A stretch of DNA of 64,000 bases, from positions 248,001-312,000 of the forward strand of contig OZ243964.1 in NCBI GenBank assembly GCA_965214635.1. Reading direction: 5' to 3'. Made by a program: the position numbers and the translations under genes. The notes beneath the pieces were generated by a model that was not told the origin of the DNA, did no database searches, and was given only the letters and a program-made list of their open reading frames with translations. Each line of letters opens with the position of its first letter. Within the stretch, counting starts at the first letter, position 1. Below, piece after piece: positions 57,225 through 64,000 of the stretch. The stretch is from Bin90 sp965214635 (lineage in GTDB: Bacteria; Chloroflexota; Dehalococcoidia; Lucifugimonadales; JADFKI01).

Positions 57225-57734
57225 ATGATTCACGACGGTCGAGACCAATTTGGCGGATACCTCGAGGACTTCAAGCCCGGCGATGTGTTCAAGCACTGGC
57301 CCGGCAAGACCATCACGGCGATGGACAATCACCTGTTCACGCTGCTGACGATGAACACCAACCCGCTCCATTTCGACGAAAATTACATGCAGGACCATCC
57401 GCACGGGAAGATCCTCGTGAATGGGATGCTGGTGTTCAGTTTAGTGGTGGGCATCAGCGTACGCGACACATCGGGTAAGGCTATTGCCAACCTCGAGTAC
57501 GAGAACGCCACGCACGATGGACCCACATTCGAGGGGGATACCATCTACGCAGAGAGCGAAATCTTGGATGTGCGTGTGTCCAAAAGCCGCCCGGATAGGG
57601 GAATCGTATACATGGAGTCGCGCGGCATCAACCAGCGCAGAGAGCAGGTGTTGACGCTGCGCCGCCGCTTCCTAGTTACCAAGCGTCCGGAGCAGGAATC
57701 TCCCGTCACAGACGCTGCACATGTCTCAGATTAG
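57225..57734 (+). CDS. MaoC-like hot-dog dehydratase
   Basis: A 169-residue (R)-specific hydratase-type protein. The hot-dog fold is seen as DFKPGDVFKHWPGKTITAMDNHLFTLLTMNTNPLHFDENYM, with the hydratase Asp/His of the second half region, and NGMLVFSLVVGISVRDTSG. It resembles mesaconyl-CoA/beta-methylmalyl-CoA hydratase-like MaoC proteins. It probably acts on the product of the adjacent acyl-CoA dehydrogenase. GAGGTG precedes the ATG by ten bases. Its stop is 10 bp before the start I prefer for argH, and the two frames overlap slightly if argH starts earlier. Confidence 0.85.
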   Translation: MIHDGRDQFGGYLEDFKPGDVFKHWPGKTITAMDNHLFTLLTMNTNPLHFDENYMQDHPHGKILVNGMLVFSLVVGISVRDTSGKAIANLEYENATHDGPTFEGDTIYAESEILDVRVSKSRPDRGIVYMESRGINQRREQVLTLRRRFLVTKRPEQESPVTDAAHVSD

Positions 57735-57744
57735 GCGAACTGCG

Positions 57745-59103
57745 ATGAACCGCTCGATAGACGAAATCGTATCCGCATACACCGTCTCGATTCAGTACGA
57801 CCGCAGGCTGTACCGCCAAGACATCGCTGGCTCCATCGCACACGCACGCATGCTTGCGCGGCAAGGTATCATCGGCGAAGCGGACGCTGCCGTTATCACG
57901 CGGGGTTTGCGGGAAATCCGCGCTGAAATTGAGACCGATTCGTTCCCGTGGCGTCCGGAGCTTGAAGACATCCACATGAATGTGGAGCGGCGGCTGTATG
58001 AAAAGATAGGCGATGTCGCAGGAAAGCTGCATACGGCGCGCTCGCGCAACGATCAGGTGGCGCTTGATGTGCGTATGTTCGCTAAGGATGCCATTTGCGA
58101 AGTGCTAGACGCCATTCACGGCTTGCGGTTGGTGCTAGTGGCGCAAGCAGATGCGAACCTGAATGTGGTTATGCCCGGATACACGCATGTGCAGCGTGCA
58201 CAGCCGGTTCTCTTTGCGCATCACATGCTCGCCTATTTTGAGATGCTTGGGCGCGACGCCGAGCGCTTTCGCCAAGCCTACCATCGCACCGATGTGCTGC
58301 CGCTTGGGAGCGGCGCGCTGGCAGGGCTGCCATATCCGATAGACCGCGAATTTGTGGCGCAGGAACTCGGCTTCAGCCGCATATCCGCCAACAGCATGGA
58401 CGCAGTGGCTGACCGCGACTTCTTGCTAGATTTTCACGCAGCAGCAGCCACTTGCATGATGCACCTGTCGCGCTTGGCGGAAGAACTTGTGCTGTGGTCT
58501 TCTGAAGAGTTCGGCTTCATACGCCTGAGCGAAGATTACACCACCGGCAGCAGCATCATGCCGCAGAAGCGTAACCCGGACTTCGCAGAGCTGGCGCGCG
58601 GCAAGACGGGCAGAGTGTACGGCAGCCTCATGGCGCTGTTGACGCTGTTGAAGGGCTTGCCGCTGACCTATAACCGCGATATGCAAGAGGATAAAGAGGG
58701 GTTCTTCGACACCTTTGACACGCTGCTCAACACGCTGCTGGTGTTTGCAGATATGCTGGGCAAGATGAGCATCGACGCCGATAGAATGCGTGATGCCTCG
58801 CAAGGCGGCTATGTGCTGGCGACGGACATTGCCGATTACCTCGTCGCCAAGGGTATGCCGTTCCGTGAGGCGCACGGTGTCGTCGCAAGCCTGTCGCAGT
58901 ACGCTGTGGAGCACTCATTGCAGTTCCACGACATAGACATAGACACCTATCGCAAGTTTTCACATATGTTCGATAAGGATGTGCTTTGCATAAGCGTGGA
59001 TTCGTCGGTTGCGGCGCGCGATGTGGCGGGCGGCACGGCGTTCGAGCGAGTGCGCCAAGCCGTCGCAGCCGCTCGAACCGAACTGGAGGCATCCCGTGAC
59101 TAA
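57745..59103 (+). CDS. argH: Argininosuccinate lyase
   Basis: Cleaves argininosuccinate to arginine and fumarate. The superfamily signature GSSIMPQKRNPD is present, and HTARSRNDQVALDVRMF, GYTHVQRAQPVLFAHH and LPLGSGALAG as well. The N-terminus is odd: the usual LWGGRF start is missing, and the protein begins at MNRSIDEIVSAYTVSIQYDRRL. I choose the ATG at 57745; an earlier ATG (57721) lies inside the MaoC-like gene and adds only eight residues. The 3' end overlaps rpe by 8 bp, so the two are co-translated. Confidence 0.93.
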   Translation: MNRSIDEIVSAYTVSIQYDRRLYRQDIAGSIAHARMLARQGIIGEADAAVITRGLREIRAEIETDSFPWRPELEDIHMNVERRLYEKIGDVAGKLHTARSRNDQVALDVRMFAKDAICEVLDAIHGLRLVLVAQADANLNVVMPGYTHVQRAQPVLFAHHMLAYFEMLGRDAERFRQAYHRTDVLPLGSGALAGLPYPIDREFVAQELGFSRISANSMDAVADRDFLLDFHAAAATCMMHLSRLAEELVLWSSEEFGFIRLSEDYTTGSSIMPQKRNPDFAELARGKTGRVYGSLMALLTLLKGLPLTYNRDMQEDKEGFFDTFDTLLNTLLVFADMLGKMSIDADRMRDASQGGYVLATDIADYLVAKGMPFREAHGVVASLSQYAVEHSLQFHDIDIDTYRKFSHMFDKDVLCISVDSSVAARDVAGGTAFERVRQAVAAARTELEASRD

Positions 59104-59791
59104 TCAGCCGACCGCACAGACCGCGCGCGCAATCAAAATAGCGCCCTCAATCCTCTCCGCAGACTTCAGTCGGCTGGGAGAGCAGGTTGCGGAGGCAGAG
59201 CAGGGCGGCGCAGACGCAATCCACATCGACATTATGGACGGGCATTTCGTGCCGAACATCACGATGGGCCCGCTAGTGGTGGATGCGATTCGCAGGTGGA
59301 CGAGCTTGCCGTTCGACCTGCATCTCATGATTGCAGAACCGGACCGTTACATTGCGGAGTTCGCTGATGCGGGCGCAGATGTGATTACCGTGCATGCAGA
59401 GGCGTGCACGCACTTGCACCGCACTGTTCACCTGATACGCGAACTTGGCAAGAAGCCGAGTGTTGCCATCAGCCCGGCGACTCCCCTGTCCGCAGTCGAG
59501 GAAATCATCGCCGACCTCGATCAGGTGTTGGTGATGACGGTGAACCCGGGGTTCGGTGGGCAGGCGTTCATCCCAGAAATGTTGGACAAGGTGCGGCGCA
59601 TGCGCTCTCTCTTGCGCACACGCGGCTTGGATACAAACCTGCAGGTGGATGGCGGCATCAGTGCAAGCACCGCCGGCAGCGCAGTGCAGGCGGGGGCAAA
59701 TGTGCTGGTCGCAGGTTCGGCAGTGTACAACGATCGCATGACAGTGGCAGAGGCGATTGAGGGGATACGGGCGAGCATCGGCGGATTGTAG
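59096..59791 (+). CDS. rpe: Ribulose-phosphate 3-epimerase
   Basis: Interconverts ribulose- and xylulose-5-phosphate in the pentose phosphate pathway. It has IAPSILSADFSRLGEQ, HIDIMDGHFVPNITMGP (metal His and Asp), LHLMIAEPDRYI, VMTVNPGFGGQAFIPEML and QVDGGISASTA, all active-site segments of Rpe. The start is a GTG at 59096 with GGAGG six bases upstream, overlapping the argH stop. Earlier starts would only extend into argH. The 231-residue length is normal. Confidence 0.95.
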   Translation: MTNQPTAQTARAIKIAPSILSADFSRLGEQVAEAEQGGADAIHIDIMDGHFVPNITMGPLVVDAIRRWTSLPFDLHLMIAEPDRYIAEFADAGADVITVHAEACTHLHRTVHLIRELGKKPSVAISPATPLSAVEEIIADLDQVLVMTVNPGFGGQAFIPEMLDKVRRMRSLLRTRGLDTNLQVDGGISASTAGSAVQAGANVLVAGSAVYNDRMTVAEAIEGIRASIGGL

Positions 59792-59831
59792 CACCTATTC
59801 GCCTAGACCCTAGCAGCCATTGCTTTGCGCT

Positions 59832-61142
59832 TTATGCCAATGCGCGGCAAGCGGCGGCTATCGTCGCCTGTATGTCGGCGTCGGTGTGTGCCAGCGATAC
59901 GAACATCGCCTCGAACGGAGACGGCGGCAGATACACGCCCTCTTCCAACATGCGGTGGAAGAAGCGCGCAAAGCCATCCCTGTCGGAGGCGGACACGCTA
60001 TCCCAGCCGTTGACCTCGCCCTCGCTGAAGAACAATGTCATCATCGATCCGACGCGGTTGATTCGGAGAGGGATTTCGGCTTCAGTGAACACGGCTTGAA
60101 GCCCGTCGGCGAGAGACACAGCCTTAGTTTCCAGCGTTTCATACACGCCGGGATGTTGCAGCGCCTCAAGTGTGGCGATGCCCGCCGCCATAGCCACCGG
60201 ATTGCCGGACAAAGTGCCTGCCTGATACATCGAGCCTAGCGGGGCAACGGTTGCCATTATGTCTGCGCTGCCGCCGTATGCGCCCACCGGCATGCCGCCC
60301 CCGATAACTTTGCCCAAGCAGGTGATGTCCGGGATTACGCCGTAGCGTTCCTGTGCGCCGCCATATGCGATGCGGAAACCGGTTATCACCTCGTCAAAGA
60401 TGAGCAGCGCACCGTGCGAGTCAGCGAGTTCGCGCAGCCCTTGCAAGAAGCCATCCTGGGGCGGGACGACGCCCATGTTGCCGGCGACCGGCTCCACGAT
60501 GACGCAGGCGATGTCGTCGGGATAAGTGGTGAAGTGCGCCTGCACCGACGGCAGGTCGTTGTACTGCGCCAACAGGGTGTCCTGTGCAAAGGATTTGGTT
60601 ACCCCCGCGCTGTCTGGGACGCCGTGTGCCAGCGCGCCAGATCCTGCCGCTACTAGCAGCGCATCGGCGTGCCCGTGATAGCCGCCTTGGAACTTGACTA
60701 TCTTCGCCCTGCCGGTGAACGCGCGCGCCAGCCGCAGAGCGCTCATCGTTGCTTCTGTGCCAGAGTTCACGAAGCGAACCATGTCTATGGACGGGTAGGC
60801 ATCCGCAACAATCTGCGCGATGATGTTCTCGCGTTCCGTGGGTGCGCCGAAACTTGTGCCGCTAGTCGCTGCGGCGCTTATGGCATCTAGCACCTGTGGG
60901 TGGGCGTGTCCGAGTATCAGCGGCCCCCATGAACACACATAGTCGATGTACTCGTTACCGTCGGCGTCCCATACGCGGCTGCCGGCGGCTCGTTCTAGGA
61001 ACAGCGGCTGTCCGCCCACGCCGCCCCAAGAGCGCGCCGGGCTGTTCACGCCCCCCGGTATGCTGCGTTGCGCGGCGGCGTACAGCTCTGCCGAGCGTGT
61101 AGTAGTGCGGCGGGCGGGTTCGGTGTTGCTGTCTGCGTTCAA
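59832..61142 (-). CDS. hemL: Glutamate-1-semialdehyde 2,1-aminomutase
   Basis: Converts glutamate-1-semialdehyde to 5-aminolevulinate, the step after HemA. A class III aminotransferase with VNSGTEATMSALRLAR, GGYHGHADALL, the Asp of LLIFDEVITGFR and the PLP Lys in CLGKVIGGGMPVGAYGG. The HemL-specific N-terminus (SIPGGVNSPARSWGGVGGQPLF) is also seen. It starts at a TTG (61142) with GAGG six bases upstream. The gene is convergent with rpe, 40 bp away. Confidence 0.94.
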   Translation of the reverse strand: MNADSNTEPARRTTTRSAELYAAAQRSIPGGVNSPARSWGGVGGQPLFLERAAGSRVWDADGNEYIDYVCSWGPLILGHAHPQVLDAISAAATSGTSFGAPTERENIIAQIVADAYPSIDMVRFVNSGTEATMSALRLARAFTGRAKIVKFQGGYHGHADALLVAAGSGALAHGVPDSAGVTKSFAQDTLLAQYNDLPSVQAHFTTYPDDIACVIVEPVAGNMGVVPPQDGFLQGLRELADSHGALLIFDEVITGFRIAYGGAQERYGVIPDITCLGKVIGGGMPVGAYGGSADIMATVAPLGSMYQAGTLSGNPVAMAAGIATLEALQHPGVYETLETKAVSLADGLQAVFTEAEIPLRINRVGSMMTLFFSEGEVNGWDSVSASDRDGFARFFHRMLEEGVYLPPSPFEAMFVSLAHTDADIQATIAAACRALA

Positions 61143-61247
61143 GATAGACCTCGCTTGGCATGAATGCCCGACATGGGCGTTTGCGTTTCAAGAATGGCGA
61201 ACTATATCATACCATTATCCGTTATCCGCTGTGCGGGGATTGAAACT

Positions 61248-61277
61248 TTGCCGAATTCAGTCGGGTCGGTGTACACT
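61248..61277 (+). promoter_or_regulatory. Promoter of the enolase-superfamily gene
   Basis: TTGCCG (61248-61253), 18 bases, TACACT (61272-61277). The leader is about 45 bases. The same TTGCCG -35 recurs at 29109. Confidence 0.6.
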
Positions 61278-61328
61278 CATTTGTGGTTCGCAGTAGGGAA
61301 GCATCACCTTGTTGGTCGGAGGGTCGAT

Positions 61329-62468
61329 ATGAAAATTACGGGCATCAAGACGCACATCTTTTCTTCGCAGCATCGCAACGCCAAGCGCAACTGGCTCATA
61401 TTGCGGCTGACCACCGACGAAGGCGTAGAAGGCATAGGTGAGGCATCTATGCTGAGCTACGACCCGTTGGTGGTGGACTTGCTGCGCGAGTGGACGGCTG
61501 CGTATCTTGTGGGCAAGAACCCGCTGCACAACGAGGTTCACTGGACGCGAATGTATCAGGACAACCTTGGGCGTGGTGGACGGCTGTTCAGTACGGCGCT
61601 GTCGGGTGTTGACATTGCGCTGTGGGACTTGCGCGGCAAAGCGCTCGGCGTACCGGTGTACGAACTGCTTGGCGGGCCTTACATCCAGCGCATTCGCGTG
61701 TACGCCAACGGCTGGTACACCAATCCCGGCACGCCCGAGCAGAATGCGGAAGAAGCCAAGCGCGTGGTGGCGATGGGCTACACGGCGATGAAATTCGACC
61801 CCTTTGGGCAGACGAACTTCATGACCATATCCCCCGAAGAGGCGCAGCTGGCTGAGGACAGAGTGGCTGCGGTGCGCGAAGCCGTAGGCACAAATGTGGA
61901 GATCCTCATCGAAGTTCACGCCAAGTTCAATGTGTACACTGCTGTGCATCTTGGCAAGCGACTGGAGCAATACCGTCCATTTTGGTTCGAAGAGCCAGTG
62001 TCGCAAGAGAATGTGTCCGAAATGAAGCAGGTGCGCCAGATGGTGAACATCCCAATTGCAACCGGCGAACGGCTGTACACCAAGTTCCCGTTCTTCGAAC
62101 TTGTCAAGCACGAAGCGGTCGACATCCTGCAGCCGGACATCTGCAACGCCGGCGGTATCACCGAGCTGAAGAAGATTGCTGCCATAGCCGAACCGCAGCA
62201 TGTAATGGTAGCGCCGCACAACACCAACTCAGCGGTGGGCACGGTCGCTAGCCTCCACCTTGACGCCGCAATGCCCAACTTCCTCATTCAGGAATACCAC
62301 GCCGAGTTCTACGAACCGCACTACTTCGAGGTGTTCGACGGCTTGCCGCGCCAGCAAAACGGCTATGTAGAGCTACCAAAAGGTGCAGGCTTGGGGCTGA
62401 CCTTCAATGAAGAAGTTGCTGACGCCCATCCATACTTGCCACTGGGACGCGGCGCTCGCGGAATATAG
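61329..62468 (+). CDS. Enolase-superfamily (mandelate racemase/muconate lactonising) enzyme
   Basis: A 379-residue acid-sugar dehydratase or racemase. The capping domain begins MKITGIKTHIFSS. The barrel has the Lys of GYTAMKFDPFG, metal ligands in EILIEVHAKFN, FWFEEPVS and ATGERLYTKF, and the catalytic His in VMVAPHNTNS. This layout resembles the galactonate dehydratase/RspA group. The ATG at 61329 has GGAGG six bases upstream, and a promoter lies before it. Related COG4948 paralogues are numerous in SAR202 genomes, where they are thought to attack chiral acids in refractory organic matter. The substrate is not known. Confidence 0.9.
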   Translation: MKITGIKTHIFSSQHRNAKRNWLILRLTTDEGVEGIGEASMLSYDPLVVDLLREWTAAYLVGKNPLHNEVHWTRMYQDNLGRGGRLFSTALSGVDIALWDLRGKALGVPVYELLGGPYIQRIRVYANGWYTNPGTPEQNAEEAKRVVAMGYTAMKFDPFGQTNFMTISPEEAQLAEDRVAAVREAVGTNVEILIEVHAKFNVYTAVHLGKRLEQYRPFWFEEPVSQENVSEMKQVRQMVNIPIATGERLYTKFPFFELVKHEAVDILQPDICNAGGITELKKIAAIAEPQHVMVAPHNTNSAVGTVASLHLDAAMPNFLIQEYHAEFYEPHYFEVFDGLPRQQNGYVELPKGAGLGLTFNEEVADAHPYLPLGRGARGI

Positions 62469-62570
62469 TTGCCCGTTTGCGTGGCGGTGCTGCGTTCGGC
62501 AGTGCGGCAGCGGATTTAGGCAAGAGACTGTGTGCGCAACGCATTAGAATTGACGCAGGCTGAGAGTGAG

Positions 62571-63596
62571 ATGAAGATACTTGGAATAGAGACATCGTGC
62601 GATGAGACGGCGGCAGCCATTATTGAGGATGGGACGCATATCCATTCCAATGTGGTGGCGTCGCAGGCGGCGCTGCACGCGCAGTTCGGAGGCATCGTGC
62701 CTGAGGTGGCGTCGCGGCAGCATATGCTGGCGATGATTCCCGTGATACAACAGGCGCTTGATGACGCTGGCATGGAGGCGCACGAACTCGACGGCGTGGC
62801 AGTAACGCACGGCCCGGGGCTGGCGGGTTCGCTGCTCATCGGCGTGAACGCTGCCAAGGGGTTTGCGTTCGCCAATACGCTGCCGTTCATCGGACTCAAC
62901 CATCTTGAAGGGCACATCTATGCCGCATGGCTAGAGGGCGTGGATCCAGAAGCGTCGCCCGGGTTCCCGCTGATGTGCCTAATAGCGTCGGGCGGACATA
63001 CCGACTTAATACTTATGGAAGGGCATGGGCGCTACACGCTTGTTGCACGGACGCGGGACGATGCAGCAGGTGAGGCGTTTGACAAGGCGGCGCGCGCGCT
63101 TGGGCTGGGCTTCCCGGGCGGGCCGGAGATACAGCGGGTTGCAGAGCATAGCATCGGCGGAGAGCCGCGCTTCACGCGCCCGGTGGTGCGTGGTTCCTTG
63201 GATTTCAGTTTCAGCGGACTGAAAACCGCCGTGGCGCGCCGAGCCGAAGAGCATGGCATCTATCCACCATCGGAGACTACGCCACCGCCGCAGTTGGTCT
63301 CCAATGTGGCGGCTGAGTTCCAAGAGGCGGTGGTGGACTGCATGGTTCAGCGCACGCTGGAAGCAGCGAAGCAGTGTAGCGTCAATGGCATTGTGCTGGG
63401 TGGAGGAGTGGCGGCGAACAGCCATTTGCGCGAACAGATGCGCCGCCATATGCCTGTGGATGTGATAGTGCCACGCCCGGCGCTCTGCACCGACAACGGC
63501 GCTATGATGGGTGCGGCGGGATACTTCCACTTTCGCGACGGCGTCACATCGCAGTGGGACATCGATGTGATACCGAACCTGCGGCTGGGAAGATAG
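62571..63596 (+). CDS. tsaD: tRNA N6-adenosine threonylcarbamoyltransferase
   Basis: Forms t6A37 on ANN-decoding tRNAs with TsaB and TsaE. Kae1/TsaD motifs: ILGIETSCDETAAAI, the metal site HLEGHIYAAW, IASGGHTDLILM, FDKAARALGLGFPGGPEIQ and GGGVAANSHLR. The metal Asp is in CTDNGAMMGAAG. The ATG at 62571 gives 341 residues; the frame is open from 62532 but begins with no family sequence there. It follows the enolase gene by 102 bp. Confidence 0.95.
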   Translation: MKILGIETSCDETAAAIIEDGTHIHSNVVASQAALHAQFGGIVPEVASRQHMLAMIPVIQQALDDAGMEAHELDGVAVTHGPGLAGSLLIGVNAAKGFAFANTLPFIGLNHLEGHIYAAWLEGVDPEASPGFPLMCLIASGGHTDLILMEGHGRYTLVARTRDDAAGEAFDKAARALGLGFPGGPEIQRVAEHSIGGEPRFTRPVVRGSLDFSFSGLKTAVARRAEEHGIYPPSETTPPPQLVSNVAAEFQEAVVDCMVQRTLEAAKQCSVNGIVLGGGVAANSHLREQMRRHMPVDVIVPRPALCTDNGAMMGAAGYFHFRDGVTSQWDIDVIPNLRLGR

Positions 63597-63647
63597 CGTA
63601 CTGTACAGGTGAACCTACGCCGGTTTTCAATCTAACGGACACCTGCT

Positions 63648-63989
63648 CTATCGCGGGGCGAAAGTGTCGGGATTGCGGCGACTGGTTTCCACTTCGGGGT
63701 ACTTTAGCTCGAAGAGCGTTGCGATGAGCGCCTCTGCATCGGGCTGAGCGTGTTTGTCTATCGGGCTGCAAATTTCGCTGCCGTTCGTCCTGAACACAAT
63801 AATAGGTGTGCCTGATGATGTGAGCCTGTCGACGATGAGGTACACGCCCATAAGCACCACAGCGATTGCGGTGAAAAGCGATGTGGTTGGGCTTTCAATC
63901 GTGCGCCAAAGCATCACAGCCACGAAGAACGCAAGCGCCGCCCATATGTAGGCGGCGTAGCCTTCGGGCTGCCGCGTAATCTCAGCCAA
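63648..63989 (-). CDS. Small membrane protein, possibly incomplete at its start
   Basis: A 113-residue frame with two hydrophobic segments (about 13-28 and 38-53: YAAYIWAALAFFVAVMLW and SLFTAIAVVLMGVYLIVDRL) and a soluble tail with no recognised motif. The start is a TTG at 63989 preceded by AGGA at seven bases, but the frame is still open at the window edge, so the true start could be further upstream. Unknown function. Confidence 0.45.
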   Translation of the reverse strand: MAEITRQPEGYAAYIWAALAFFVAVMLWRTIESPTTSLFTAIAVVLMGVYLIVDRLTSSGTPIIVFRTNGSEICSPIDKHAQPDAEALIATLFELKYPEVETSRRNPDTFAPR

Positions 63990-64000
63990 GCTGATGTCCT

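Overview
The window reads as a chromosomal segment of an uncultured Chloroflexota bacterium, most likely of the Dehalococcoidia/SAR202 type. The assignment is inferred from gene content: an enolase-superfamily enzyme, a luciferase-like flavin monooxygenase, a CaiB-type CoA-transferase, a CoxL/XdhA-like molybdoenzyme subunit, a UPF0182 protein, a mitochondrial-type aconitase and C5-pathway haem genes (hemA, hemL). A 23S rRNA gene detached from 16S and 5S also fits, as does frequent use of TTG and GTG starts. Nothing here fixes the genus.

Left part (1-24.5 kb) is mostly housekeeping. It holds a potassium-uptake pair (ktrB end, ktrA), pheA, and a minus-strand group of an mfnB-like synthase with a TusA-like tail plus ytxG/ytxH-like envelope genes. 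A DapA-family lyase and hemA-rpmB follow. A divergent control region carrying two perfect DnaA boxes separates rpmB from fakA-fakB-recG. Next come a VOC protein, aconitase, a solo Mrr-type endonuclease, a seven-iron ferredoxin, a CoA-transferase, an epimerase, a kinase-fold protein, a coaE-like gene, a flavin monooxygenase and an MFS exporter.

Middle part (25-43 kb): a 23S rRNA gene has its own promoter, a terminator-like hairpin in its leader and a long processing stem. An initiator tRNA follows it; neither 16S nor 5S is present. Directly after the tRNA is a three-gene accessory block: an acidic tryptophan-rich protein of unknown family, a RapA-like SNF2 helicase and a pure TPR protein. Then come a secreted FN3-repeat protein, an oligopeptide ABC transporter without ATPases, an intact-looking insertion sequence with 24-bp inverted ends, an 11-bp target duplication and a -1 frameshift signal, and a primary-type sigma factor.

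Right part (43.5-64 kb): a lone molybdoenzyme large subunit is followed by a restriction-modification pair whose methyltransferase contains a run of 29 cytosines, so it looks phase-variable. A long plus-strand run then carries most of arginine biosynthesis (argJ, argB, argD, argG, argH), interspersed with a UPF0182 membrane protein, an acyl-CoA dehydrogenase and a MaoC-like hydratase, and ends in rpe. hemL, an enolase-superfamily enzyme, tsaD and a small membrane protein close the window.

The most interesting items are the phase-variable restriction-modification system, the tRNA-linked helicase/TPR block, the MfnB-TusA-like fusion and the isolated 23S-tRNA-fMet transcription unit. All function calls rest on reading motifs by eye; no database search was run.
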